10,916 nt of DNA from Candidatus Dormiibacterota bacterium (GCA_030038765.1 JASHRA010000219.1:1-10916); one strand, 5' to 3'. Counted from the first letter of the stretch, positions 1 to 6,953 are shown. The notes: generated by a model from the sequence alone, not told the origin. Translations and numbers: made by a program.

Positions 1-151
1 GGCGCCGGCGCCAGCGCTCCGGCAGCTCCTCCTCCAGCCCGCCCGCGGCGACCCCGGCCAGGGGCAGGCGGGGCCCCGGCGCGTCGGCGCTGGCGAGCTC
101 GAACAGGAGAGGCTCCTCGGCCGCCCAGGCGGGCGCCGGGGCATGGGTCAC
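1..151 (-). CDS. gcvPB: Glycine dehydrogenase (decarboxylating) subunit 2, N-terminal fragment
   Basis: Partial: only the first 50 codons lie in the window. GcvPB carries the PLP-binding half of the glycine cleavage P protein and acts with GcvPA to decarboxylate glycine and load the aminomethyl group on lipoyl-GcvH. The assignment rests on an EPLLFELA motif at about residues 13-20 followed by RLPL, which matches the EPLIFEL...LP start typical of GcvPB, and on its place directly after gcvPA. The catalytic lysine region lies outside the window. The start is a GTG at 151-149 whose last two bases form the start of the gcvPA stop codon (GTGA, 4-base overlap), so translation is probably coupled. 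An ATG at 144-142 is in another frame and gives a composition unlike the family. The split P protein is typical of many Firmicutes, Chloroflexota, Thermotogae and archaea. Confidence 0.85.
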   Translation of the reverse strand, partial: MTHAPAPAWAAEEPLLFELASADAPGPRLPLAGVAAGGLEEELPERWRRR

Positions 152-1521
152 CCCGGAGCTCCGACGCGGTCTGGCTCGGCCACGGCCCGGCTGACCCTGG
201 CGACGAAACGCTCGATGGCGGCCGGAGACGTCATCTCGGTGGCGCAGACCAGGAGGCAGCGCTCCAGCCCGGGAGCCAAGCCCTGGAGTGGATAGCCGGC
301 GAGGATCCCCTCGGCGGCGAGTTCACGGGCCAGGGCCCGGGCCTCCACGGGGACCTCCAGCACGAACTCCCAGAGGAAGTCCTGGTCGGGGTAGCGCAGC
401 CGGCAACCCGGCAGCCGACCCAGCTCCAGGGCCAGCTGGTGGGCACGGCGGTAGGAGATGTCGGCGATGCCGCGCATGCCCTCCCCACCCATCTTGGCCA
501 TGTAGGCGGTCGCGGCCAGCGCCATCAGGGCGTGGTTGGTGCAGATGTTCGAGGTGGCGCGCTCGCGCCGGATGTGCTGCTCCCGCGTCTGCAGCGTGAG
601 GCAGAAGGCGCGTCCGCCCCGGGAGTCGGTGGTGATCCCGACAAGGCGGCCCGGGATTCGCCGCACCAGCTCCTGGGTGCAGGCCAGCAGCCCCACCGTG
701 GGGCCGCCCAGCTGGGGCGGGATGCCGAGCTGCTGGCCGTCGGCGGCGACCAGGTCGGCGCCGAGGGCTCCGGGAGGCTCCAGCACGGAGGCCGCGATGG
801 GGTCCGCCACCACCTCGATCAGGGCGCCGGCGTCGTGCGCCGCCTCCACCAGCTCCGGGATCGGCTCCAGCAGGCCGAGGAAGTTCGGTTGGGCCACCAC
901 CAGGACCGCCGCGTCGCCGCCGGAGAGGGCCTGCCGCGCCGCTTCGAGCTCGGTCACCCCGCCCCGGCTCGGGAGCACGTCGAGCTCGGCGCCGCGGCCG
1001 GAGGCGTAGGTGCGGAGGACGGACAGGACCTCCGGGTGGAGGGTCCCGCTGGCCACCACCCGGTGGCGCCCGGTGTGCAGGGTGGAGAGCAGCGCGCCCT
1101 CGGCGGCCGCCGTCGCCACGTCGTACATGGATGCGTTGGCCACGTCCATGTCGAAGAGCTCCGCGACCAGGGACTGGAACTCGAAGATGGACTGGAGGTA
1201 GCCCTGGCTGGCCTCCGCCTGGTAGGGCGTGTAGGCGGTGTAGAACTCGGGGCGGGAGATGGTGGCCCGGACCACGGCCGGGATGTAGCGGAAGTAGACG
1301 CCGGCCCCGAGGAAGCAGTCCCACTCCGAGAGGGGCCGGTTGGCTCCGGCCAAGCGCCGCATCTCGGCCATCAGCTCCGGCTCGGAGAGGGGCGCCGGCA
1401 GCTCCAGCCGGGGCTCGCGGAGCCGGGACGGGACGTCACGGAAGAGGTCCTCGGCGGAGTCGAGGCCGATGGCAGCCAGCATCTCGGCCCGGTCCCGGTC
1501 CGAGTTGGGCAGATAGGCCAT
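148..1521 (-). CDS. gcvPA: Glycine dehydrogenase (decarboxylating) subunit 1
   Basis: GcvPA is the non-PLP-lysine half of the split glycine decarboxylase. With GcvPB it forms the cytoplasmic P protein that releases CO2 from glycine and passes the aminomethyl group to GcvH. The protein is 457 residues, normal for the family. Diagnostic motifs are the N-terminal YLPNSDRDRAEMLAAIG, the FLGAGVY block near residues 70-76, YTPYQAEASQGYLQ at 97-110, and NASMYD at 129-134. The ATG at 1521-1519 is preceded by an in-frame TAG 33-36 bases upstream, so the protein cannot extend far. There is no convincing Shine-Dalgarno sequence before this ATG, unlike gcvH just upstream. It lies 33 bases after the gcvH stop and overlaps the gcvPB start by 4 bases, fourth in the sigma-like/gcvT/gcvH/gcvPA/gcvPB operon. 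Confidence 0.97.
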   Translation of the reverse strand: MAYLPNSDRDRAEMLAAIGLDSAEDLFRDVPSRLREPRLELPAPLSEPELMAEMRRLAGANRPLSEWDCFLGAGVYFRYIPAVVRATISRPEFYTAYTPYQAEASQGYLQSIFEFQSLVAELFDMDVANASMYDVATAAAEGALLSTLHTGRHRVVASGTLHPEVLSVLRTYASGRGAELDVLPSRGGVTELEAARQALSGGDAAVLVVAQPNFLGLLEPIPELVEAAHDAGALIEVVADPIAASVLEPPGALGADLVAADGQQLGIPPQLGGPTVGLLACTQELVRRIPGRLVGITTDSRGGRAFCLTLQTREQHIRRERATSNICTNHALMALAATAYMAKMGGEGMRGIADISYRRAHQLALELGRLPGCRLRYPDQDFLWEFVLEVPVEARALARELAAEGILAGYPLQGLAPGLERCLLVCATEMTSPAAIERFVARVSRAVAEPDRVGAPG

Positions 1522-1554
1522 CAGGAGAGCGCGGGCACTGGCGGGGACGGTTGC

Positions 1555-1944
1555 CTAGTGCGCGTCCGCCGCCGCGAAGGCGTCGTAGGCGGCCGCGTCG
1601 AGCAGGTCCGCCGGCAGAGCCTCGGCGGTGCGGACCCGGATCAGCCAGCCCGCCCCCTGGGGATCCGAGTTGACCAGCTCCGGCGAGCTGGCGAGGTCCT
1701 CGTTGACCGCCACCACCTCGCCGCTGACGGGGGAGAACAGGTCGCTCGCGGCCTTGACCGACTCCACGGCGCCGAAACGCGCGCCGGAGGCCACCGGGCC
1801 GCCCACCTTGGGCAGCTCCAGGAAGATCACGTCCCCGAGCTGGGACTGCGCGTGGTCGGTGATGCCGACGACCACCTCGCCGCCGTCCTCGTCCCGGACC
1901 CACTCGTGGGTCTTCGTGAAGCGGTACGCACCCAAGTCGGGCAC
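1555..1944 (-). CDS. gcvH: Glycine cleavage system H protein
   Basis: GcvH is the small lipoyl-carrying shuttle of the glycine cleavage system, moving the aminomethyl intermediate between the P, T and L proteins. The protein is 129 residues, normal length. It shows the family pattern YRFTKTHEWVR near residues 7-17, VGITDHAQSQLGDVIFLELP near 26-45, and the lipoylation signature VESVKAASDLFSPVSGE with the modified lysine at about residue 64. The start is a GTG at 1944-1942, chosen because the strong Shine-Dalgarno run AAGGAGGAGG (plus-strand 1949-1958) ends 4 bases before it. It follows gcvT by 30 bases in the same operon. The C terminus is alanine- and aspartate-rich (AAAYDAFAAADAH), which is unremarkable at this GC content. 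Confidence 0.97.
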   Translation of the reverse strand: MPDLGAYRFTKTHEWVRDEDGGEVVVGITDHAQSQLGDVIFLELPKVGGPVASGARFGAVESVKAASDLFSPVSGEVVAVNEDLASSPELVNSDPQGAGWLIRVRTAEALPADLLDAAAYDAFAAADAH

Positions 1945-1948
1945 CTGG

Positions 1949-1958
1949 CCTCCTCCTT
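1949..1958 (-). promoter_or_regulatory. Strong Shine-Dalgarno site of gcvH
   Basis: AAGGAGGAGG on the minus strand, ending 4 bases before the GTG start of gcvH. It fixes that non-ATG start. It also shows that this organism uses classical ribosome binding sites for internal operon genes, in contrast to the leaderless-looking starts of the first genes of each unit. Confidence 0.85.
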
Positions 1959-1974
1959 ACCAGCCCCTCGGCAG

Positions 1975-3081
1975 TTAGCTCCCCGGCCGCTTGTAGAAAG
2001 GTAGCGCCGAGACCGGCGCTGCTGCCCAGCGGTCGGGGTCGGCGTGGAGCTGGACCCGGAGCTCGGTGCCCGGGGTGGAGCTGGCCCGGTCCACGTAGCC
2101 CATGGCCAGCCCGGCGCCGACCGAGAACCCGTAGGAGCCGCTGGTCACCGTGCCCACCTCTTCCCCGTCCCGGAAGATGGGGTGCCCGTGGCGCGGGATC
2201 TCCCGCGGCCCGAGCCGCAGCCCCACCAGCACGCGGGGACTGCGCTCCGCCCGCTCCGCCAGCGCCCGGTCCCCGTTGAAGGCGCCCTTGGCCGGCTTGA
2301 CCACCCAGCCCAGGCCGGCGCTGTAGGGATCGGTGCCCTCGTCCATGTCCTGGCCGTAGAGCCGGAAGCCGGCCTCCAGGCGGAGCGTGTCGCGCGCGCC
2401 CAGCCCGGCCGGCACCAGCCCGGCGCCGCTGCCCGCCTCCAGCAGCGCGGTCCAGAGCCCGTCGGCGGCGGCCGCGTCGACGTAGAGCTCGAAGCCGTCC
2501 TCGCCGGTGTAGCCGGTGCGGGAGATGCGCGCCCGGGAGCCGGCGACCTGGCCCGGCCGGTGGTGGTAGTAGCGGATCGAGCCCAGCTCCTGCCCCGGGC
2601 TGAGCCGCTGCACCACCTCGGGAGCGGCCGGGCCCTGCACCGCCAGCAGGGCCGTCTGGGCGGAGACGTCGGTCAACTCGACGTCGGCGCCGAGGTTCTC
2701 CCGCATCCAGGCGAGGTCAGGATCGTGGCGCGCCGCGTTCACGACGCACATGTATCCGTCGGCATCCTGGTAGACGAGGAGATCGTCCACGATCCCACCG
2801 TCCGGGTGGCACATGACCGTGTACAGCGCCCGTCCCGGCTCCAGCTTGGCGACGTCGTTGGTCACCAGCCGCTGGAGGAAGTCGAGGGCGCCCGAGCCCC
2901 GGACCAAGACCTCGCCCATGTGGGAGACGTCGAAGAGCCCGCAGCGCTGGCGCACCGCCTCGTGCTCGTCGCGGATGGAGCCGTAGTGGAGCGGCATGGA
3001 GAAGCCGGCGAAGCCCACCATGTGGCCGCCGCTGGCGCGGTGGCGGGCGTCCAGGGGCACCCGGTTCAGTTCTTCGCTCAA
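1975..3081 (-). CDS. gcvT: Glycine cleavage system T protein (aminomethyltransferase)
   Basis: GcvT transfers the methylene group from aminomethyl-lipoyl GcvH to tetrahydrofolate, giving 5,10-methylene-THF and ammonia. The protein is 368 residues, normal length. Recognisable blocks are RVPLDARHRASGGHMVGFAG near residues 7-26, DEHEAVRQRCGLFDVSHMGE near 38-57, the folate-site stretch GGIVDDLLVY with the conserved Asp pair at 99-100, and DPYSAGLGWVV in the second half. The start is TTG at 3081-3079. It overlaps the TGA stop of the upstream sigma-like gene in the four bases TTGA, indicating translational coupling. A later ATG at residue 21 is rejected because residues 7-20 match the conserved N-terminal segment of the family. 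It is second in its operon, 30 bases before gcvH. Confidence 0.96.
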   Translation of the reverse strand: MSEELNRVPLDARHRASGGHMVGFAGFSMPLHYGSIRDEHEAVRQRCGLFDVSHMGEVLVRGSGALDFLQRLVTNDVAKLEPGRALYTVMCHPDGGIVDDLLVYQDADGYMCVVNAARHDPDLAWMRENLGADVELTDVSAQTALLAVQGPAAPEVVQRLSPGQELGSIRYYHHRPGQVAGSRARISRTGYTGEDGFELYVDAAAADGLWTALLEAGSGAGLVPAGLGARDTLRLEAGFRLYGQDMDEGTDPYSAGLGWVVKPAKGAFNGDRALAERAERSPRVLVGLRLGPREIPRHGHPIFRDGEEVGTVTSGSYGFSVGAGLAMGYVDRASSTPGTELRVQLHADPDRWAAAPVSALPFYKRPGS

Positions 3082-3686
3082 TCCGAATCCAGCTCCCCGA
3101 GGATGTCCCTCAACTCGTCGTCGGCCTGGGAGGTCGCCTCCGCCACGGCCCGCCGCAGCTGGGAGACACGGCCCTCGTTCCAGCTCAGGTGGCGCGCTAG
3201 CTCCAGGTCGGAGGGGTCGTGACCGTCCCGCAGGCGCAGCTCCGCCTGGGCCTGGAAGAGCCGCTCGGCGTCGGCCGCCCAGCGCCGGTCCTGACGGCGG
3301 GCCTCCTCGTCCTCACGGAGGAGGGCGCCCATCACCCGCCCCGCCACCTCGCGGATCTGGCGCTGGAGTTCGGTGGCGGTCGGCGGTCGCTCCGGGTCGA
3401 GGCCGTGCACCAGGGTCACCAGGGCGCCGCTGCCCTCCTGGAAGAGGTCCTCGGCCGGCACCGTCTCGCTGGCCAGTGACTCCGCGGTCTCCAGCACCAG
3501 GGCCAGGTGCACCTCGGTCAGCTCAGCCCGCGCCCGGCTCTCCGCGCCCGCGTCCGCCAGCCGCCCCAGCAGCGTCTGGACGCGGTCCAGATCCGGCTGC
3601 TGCAGCGTCTCCGCGACGGCGCGGAAGGAGGCCACCTCCTCCTCGTCGTCGGCCTCGTCGCCCGGCCGAGAACGGCCACCCGCCAC
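3078..3686 (-). CDS. Degenerate sigma-70-like protein heading the gcv operon
   Basis: A 202-residue acidic protein that I cannot name. Residues 53-99 read like sigma-70 region 2.1/2.2: ARAELTEVHLALVLETA, then EDLFQEGSGALVTLVHGLDP, against the canonical LIEANLRLVVSIA...LDLIQEGNIGLMRAVEKFD. Residues 149-177, ELRLRDGHDPSDLELARHLS plus WNEGRVSQL, resemble the region-3 pattern ELGREPTDEELA..LG...KV..L. Between them, where a sigma factor has the promoter-melting FSTYATWWIRQAI, this protein has PTATELQRQIREV without the aromatics. There is no region 4. It may bind RNA polymerase core without recognising promoters normally, but that is inference. The start is GTG at 3686, six bases after a TATACT box, so the mRNA is probably leaderless. 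The reading frame stays open upstream into zwf, but that part would precede the promoter. Its stop overlaps the gcvT start. Confidence 0.75.
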   Translation of the reverse strand: MAGGRSRPGDEADDEEEVASFRAVAETLQQPDLDRVQTLLGRLADAGAESRARAELTEVHLALVLETAESLASETVPAEDLFQEGSGALVTLVHGLDPERPPTATELQRQIREVAGRVMGALLREDEEARRQDRRWAADAERLFQAQAELRLRDGHDPSDLELARHLSWNEGRVSQLRRAVAEATSQADDELRDILGELDSD

Positions 3687-3692
3687 GGCCCG

Positions 3693-3721
3693 AGTATAGG
3701 CGGGGCGGCCCTTGGGCCCAA
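3693..3721 (-). promoter_or_regulatory. Promoter of the sigma-like/gcv operon
   Basis: On the minus strand, TTGGGC (3721-3716) and TATACT (3698-3693) are separated by exactly 17 bases. The -10 box ends 6 bases before the GTG at 3686, so transcription would start at or next to the start codon, giving a leaderless mRNA. The -35 half is weak against TTGACA (TTG conserved) and lies in the palindrome TTGGGCCCAA (3712-3721). No room remains for a glycine riboswitch. Confidence 0.65.
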
Positions 3722-3743
3722 CTCGACCTGAAGGGGCATCCCG

Positions 3744-3749
3744 TAGACT
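3744..3749 (+). promoter_or_regulatory. -10 box of zwf
   Basis: TAGACT lies 7 bases before the GTG at 3757, the spacing expected for a leaderless transcript. No good -35 element sits 16-18 bases upstream. The palindrome TTGGGCCCAA (3712-3721) is 22 bases upstream and could bind a regulator shared with the divergent operon. Confidence 0.5.
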
Positions 3750-3756
3750 GGCGGCA

Positions 3757-5229
3757 GTGGCCGAGAACCAGCTGCGAGTCCCGGCGGACCAGGACCTGCT
3801 GGTCTTCGGGGCGACCGGAGATCTGGCGCGGCGCAAGCTGCTGCCCGCCCTCTACGAGCTGAGCCTCCAGGGACTGCTCCCGCGCAAGGGAGAGATCCTG
3901 GGGACGGCCACCAAGGAGCAGGGCGACCACGGCTTCCGTGAGTTCGCGCGCCAGGCAGTGCAGGAGTTCGCACGCAGCGGCTTCCGCGAGCGCGAATTCG
4001 CGGAGTTCGCCAAGCGACTGCGCTACGTCACCACCACCCATGACCAGTCCGGCACCGGGGAGAAGCTGTCCAAGGCCCTGCAGCTGCCGCACCGCCTGGT
4101 CTATCTGGCGGTCCCGCCGTCCGCCTTCACGACCATCCTCGAAGAGTTGCGCCGCGCCAACCTGGCCCGCGGCTCCTCGCTCATCATCGAGAAGCCGTTC
4201 GGCCACGACCTCAAGTCGGCGATCGCGCTGAATCAGGCCCTGCACCGCGTCCTGCCCGAGGAGCGCATCTACCGCATCGACCACTACCTGGGCAAGGAAA
4301 CCGTCCAGAATCTCCTGGTTTTTCGCTTCGGCAACACGCTGATCGAGCGGATCTGGAACCGCGACGTGGTGGACCGTGTGCAGCTCACCGTCGCCGAGGA
4401 CATCGGCATCGAGACGCGGGGCCGGCTCTACGAGGAGACGGGAGCGCTACGCGACATCGTGCAGAACCACATGCTCCAGCTCCTGGCCCTCACCTGCATG
4501 TCCCCGCCCAGCTCCTTCGACCCCGAGGCGCTGCGCGACGAGAAGGTCAAGGTGCTTCACTCCATCCGGCCCGTGGACCCGAGCGAGGTGGTCCGGGGAC
4601 AGTACACGCGCGGCTCGGTGCACGGGGAGTTGATGCCCGGGTACCGGGAGATGGAGGGCGTGTCGCAGGACTCGACCACCGAGACCTACGTCGCCATGCG
4701 CGTGTCGGTGGACAGCTGGGAGTGGGCCGGCGTTCCCTTCTACCTGCGTTGCGGGAAGGCGCTCTGCACCAGGAGGACCGAGATCGTCCTCTACTGCCGG
4801 GACGTGCCCGTGCACCTCTTCCGGGGCACTGACATCGGGCACCTGACGGCCAACCGGGTGACCATCCGGATCCAGCCGGACGAGGGCATCTCGTTCTCGG
4901 TGCTGGCCAAGGAGCCGGGCCCGACCGTGATCGAGCAACCGGTCCGACTCGATTTCTCCTACGGGCAATCGTTCAAGACGCAGCCGGCCGAGGCTTACGA
5001 ACGCCTGCTCCACGACGCCTTCCTAGGTGACCACACCCTCTTCATCCGTCAGGACGAGACGGAGGCAGCCTGGACCGCGCTGGAGCCCGTCCTCGAGCAC
5101 ATGCCGCGGGTCAACTTCTATCCCGCGGGCAGCGAGGGGCCGGAGGCGGCCAACTCCCTCCTGCTCTCCGGCAGCTGGCACGATCTCTCCCACCACATCG
5201 AAACCGGCCCCCGCCTGAGCGACGTCTAG
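3757..5229 (+). CDS. zwf: Glucose-6-phosphate 1-dehydrogenase
   Basis: Oxidises glucose 6-phosphate to 6-phosphogluconolactone with NADP+ (or NAD+), the entry step of the oxidative pentose phosphate pathway, in the cytoplasm. From the chosen start the protein is 490 residues, normal for the family. The nucleotide-binding motif FGATGDLARRKLLPALY covers residues 17-33, EKPFGHD is at 145-151, the signature RIDHYLGKE at 173-181 holds the substrate-site Asp175-His176, and RDIVQNHML carries the catalytic His near 238. The frame is open from an ATG at 3712, but that start would precede the -10 box. GTG 3757 gives the usual short N terminus before the Rossmann motif. No Shine-Dalgarno is seen. It stands alone, without gnd, tal or opcA nearby, and its TAG stop overlaps that of the convergent gene. 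Confidence 0.96.
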   Translation: MAENQLRVPADQDLLVFGATGDLARRKLLPALYELSLQGLLPRKGEILGTATKEQGDHGFREFARQAVQEFARSGFREREFAEFAKRLRYVTTTHDQSGTGEKLSKALQLPHRLVYLAVPPSAFTTILEELRRANLARGSSLIIEKPFGHDLKSAIALNQALHRVLPEERIYRIDHYLGKETVQNLLVFRFGNTLIERIWNRDVVDRVQLTVAEDIGIETRGRLYEETGALRDIVQNHMLQLLALTCMSPPSSFDPEALRDEKVKVLHSIRPVDPSEVVRGQYTRGSVHGELMPGYREMEGVSQDSTTETYVAMRVSVDSWEWAGVPFYLRCGKALCTRRTEIVLYCRDVPVHLFRGTDIGHLTANRVTIRIQPDEGISFSVLAKEPGPTVIEQPVRLDFSYGQSFKTQPAEAYERLLHDAFLGDHTLFIRQDETEAAWTALEPVLEHMPRVNFYPAGSEGPEAANSLLLSGSWHDLSHHIETGPRLSDV

Positions 5230-5828
5230 GCCGCCCCCTGCCGGGCCGGCACCGGATCGGACACCAGCTGGTCGGCCTCGATCCACCCCGCCTGGGCTTG
5301 GTCGCCGAGCCCGGCCCGAACGTGCACCCAGCGGCCCACCTGCTCCAGCGCCGTCAGCGGAGAGGCCGGCAGCACGGGCAGGCCGCGTCCCGAGGAGTAG
5401 TCGGGCCCGAGGAAGAGTGGATAGCCGGTTCCGGCCCAGCTCTGGACCAGCGTGCACGGCCCCGGCGAGATGCGGCGGTAGCGGTAGACGGTGGCCCGGT
5501 CCCGCTCGCCGCGGGTGAGGATGCGGAGCAGGTTGACGGCTCTGATGGTCGCGCTCCGCTGACCTTCGGATGTCATCGTCACCTCTGTTCCCTGCACGCT
5601 CGGGCGGCAGCTGATCCGGATCCGGGTTCGGGGACGCTTCACCCTGGTCCACTGGCCGAAGAAGCCGTTGGCCAGCTCCTGGACCACCTCGGCGGTCCTG
5701 TCGTCCACCACCCTGAAGCTGAAGGGGGGCAGCGCGGAGACCTGCTCAGCGGTGGCGAAGATCTCGCGCGGCGACGCGAACACGGTCGCCACCCAGCGGT
5801 GGCTCTGCGGGCGACCCAGGTAGAGCAC
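5226..5828 (-). CDS. Uncharacterised protein, probable SRPBCC-like domain plus C-terminal SH3-like segment
   Basis: A 200-residue protein I do not recognise by name. The first ~110 residues (VATVFASPREIFATAEQV, then PPFSFRVVDDRTAEVVQELA, then GTEVTMTSEG) have the look of an SRPBCC/polyketide-cyclase fold, in which a domain opens with a residue run leading into a short 'SPREIF' helix. The last ~40 residues (RWVHVRAGLGDQAQAGWIEA, then DQLV) look like a bacterial SH3 repeat with the WVxVRA...GWIxADQL pattern. There is no signal peptide or membrane segment, so it is probably cytoplasmic. The start is GTG at 5828, six bases after TAGAAT, again leaderless. It follows femX by 41 bases but has its own promoter-like box. 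Its stop shares CTAG with zwf. Fold assignments are by eye and uncertain; that it is a real gene is better supported. Confidence 0.7.
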   Translation of the reverse strand: MLYLGRPQSHRWVATVFASPREIFATAEQVSALPPFSFRVVDDRTAEVVQELANGFFGQWTRVKRPRTRIRISCRPSVQGTEVTMTSEGQRSATIRAVNLLRILTRGERDRATVYRYRRISPGPCTLVQSWAGTGYPLFLGPDYSSGRGLPVLPASPLTALEQVGRWVHVRAGLGDQAQAGWIEADQLVSDPVPARQGAA

Positions 5829-5834
5829 AGCGGC

Positions 5835-5840
5835 ATTCTA
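5835..5840 (-). promoter_or_regulatory. -10 box of the SRPBCC/SH3-like gene
   Basis: TAGAAT on the minus strand (5 of 6 matches to TATAAT), followed by six bases and the GTG start at 5828. It lies in the 41-base gap after femX, so the gene may be transcribed both from here and by read-through. I see no clear -35. Confidence 0.55.
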
Positions 5841-5869
5841 GGTGAGAGCCGGCACGCTCCCGCGCCGCC

Positions 5870-6919
5870 TCAGCGGAGCAGGGGGCGGTTGCGCAGCAGG
5901 ATCGCCTCGCCCGCGTGGAGCACCCCATCGAGAGGGGATCCGAGCACGGGCGCGATCATCAGCCCGCGGTAGCTCGCGAGCCGGCCACCCCAGTTGGTCT
6001 TGAAGGTCGCGTACCCATGTTCCGGGTTGGCTGGGTCGAAGTTCCTGGGCACGCCCCACATGTCATATAAGGTGCATCCCTGCGCTATCCCCCACCCGAT
6101 CATCGCCCACTGCAGCGCATAGCTGGCGCGCGCGGCGGGTGCCGCGGTGCTGGTGCCCCCGAAGACGTGGACCAGGCGGTCCCCGAGTGCGACGGTGAAG
6201 CCGGCCGCCAGTGGCTGACCCTCCAGCCTGGCGATGAAGATGCTGGCGCCGAGTGCCTGCGCAGCTAGCTGGTAGTAGCTGAGGGGGCGGGAGTGGAAGT
6301 GCTTGCGCCCCACCGTCTGCATGTGGAGGTCGTGGAAGACGCCCACCGCGTCCTCTCCCTCCTCCCGGGTGACGACCACCCCCCGACGGCGCGCGACCCT
6401 GACGCTGTAGCGCGTGGTGGCGGGGATCCTTGCCTGGGCCGCTTCGAGGCCGCCTGATATGTCCAGGAGCCAGGTCTGGCGATGCTGGATGTCGAACCGC
6501 GCCGGTCGCAGCCCGCAGCCCTCGATGAGCTGGTCAGCCTGCGCCGAGAGGGCCGGCCATTCGGGATCACACTTGAGTTGCATGATGCGGTTGCGACGCA
6601 GCTGCGACGCAGCCTGGCGCAGCAGGGCCCTGCAGGCAAAGACGTCGGAGAGATCCCCGAGCACCGGCCCCTGGGGCGCGTAGCCCCAGCCCAGCGGGCC
6701 CACGCGCTGCTGCAACACCTGGATGACGCCGGCCCACCCCTGCCCGCCGGGACGTGAGGCAGCCAACCGGATCGTCTTCCAGCCGTAGTGTGCGCGGAGC
6801 TCGCCCCAACCCCAAGATTGCAGCAAATTCCCGTGTTCTTGGTGTCCGACGTAGTCGTCCCACTGGGTCCGGAGCGTCTCGTCGACGGTACGCACCTCGA
6901 CGCTAGCTCCGGCTCGCAC
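5870..6919 (-). CDS. FemAB/FemX-family peptidoglycan interpeptide-bridge aminoacyltransferase
   Basis: Enzymes of this family transfer amino acids from aminoacyl-tRNA to the peptidoglycan precursor stem peptide at the inner face of the membrane; some relatives act on other acceptors. The protein is about 349 residues, in the family range. Evidence: the GNAT-like N-terminal block GNLLQSWGWGELRAHYGW near residues 30-47, a central ATTRYSVRVARRRGVVVTRE (K/R-x-RYxxRxAxRxGVxV pattern of the second GNAT half), and the C-terminal DPANPEHGYATFKTNWGGRL that matches the FemX 'FKxxFGG' signature preceded by YDMWGVP. The amino acid and acceptor cannot be told from sequence. GTG 6919 is proposed as the start; no Shine-Dalgarno precedes it, and the open frame back to 7060 would run into nfeD. 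A nine-codon leader ORF ends two bases upstream. Divergent from nfeD. Confidence 0.88.
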   Translation of the reverse strand: MRAGASVEVRTVDETLRTQWDDYVGHQEHGNLLQSWGWGELRAHYGWKTIRLAASRPGGQGWAGVIQVLQQRVGPLGWGYAPQGPVLGDLSDVFACRALLRQAASQLRRNRIMQLKCDPEWPALSAQADQLIEGCGLRPARFDIQHRQTWLLDISGGLEAAQARIPATTRYSVRVARRRGVVVTREEGEDAVGVFHDLHMQTVGRKHFHSRPLSYYQLAAQALGASIFIARLEGQPLAAGFTVALGDRLVHVFGGTSTAAPAARASYALQWAMIGWGIAQGCTLYDMWGVPRNFDPANPEHGYATFKTNWGGRLASYRGLMIAPVLGSPLDGVLHAGEAILLRNRPLLR

Positions 6920-6921
6920 GG

Positions 6922-6951
6922 CTAGGGACGGAACGCCTGCCGGTGAGCCAC
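6922..6951 (-). CDS. Possible nine-codon leader ORF upstream of femX
   Basis: GTG at 6951 followed by AHRQAFRP codons and TAG at 6924-6922. The GTG is 7 bases after the GATAAT box, the same spacing as the leaderless genes in this window, and its stop is two bases from the proposed femX GTG at 6919. Translation of this mini-ORF could deliver ribosomes to femX by reinitiation. The peptide shows no family features and no repeated codon suggestive of attenuation, so this is a positional argument only. Confidence 0.35.
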   Translation of the reverse strand: MAHRQAFRP

Positions 6952-6953
6952 GG

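Noticed and set aside
439..2004. 521-residue open frame antisense to gcvPA and gcvH
   Set aside because: It lies opposite two genes with clear family motifs. Its His/Gly/Val/Arg-rich composition is typical of the antisense frame of GC-rich coding DNA, and it matches no family I know.
2044..3222. 392-residue open frame antisense to gcvT
   Set aside because: It is a shadow of gcvT with the same low-complexity antisense composition, and it would run through the gcvT/sigma-like junction.
3687..3836. Fifty-codon upstream extension of the sigma-like gene
   Set aside because: It would overlap zwf head-on and begin upstream of the TTGGGC-17-TATACT promoter. The GTG at 3686 fits the leaderless pattern and keeps all recognisable sequence.
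5829..5869. Weak GC-rich hairpin (GAGC...GCTC) between femX and the SRPBCC/SH3-like gene as a terminator
   Set aside because: The stem is only about four base pairs and no T-run follows on the minus strand, so it is not a credible intrinsic terminator.
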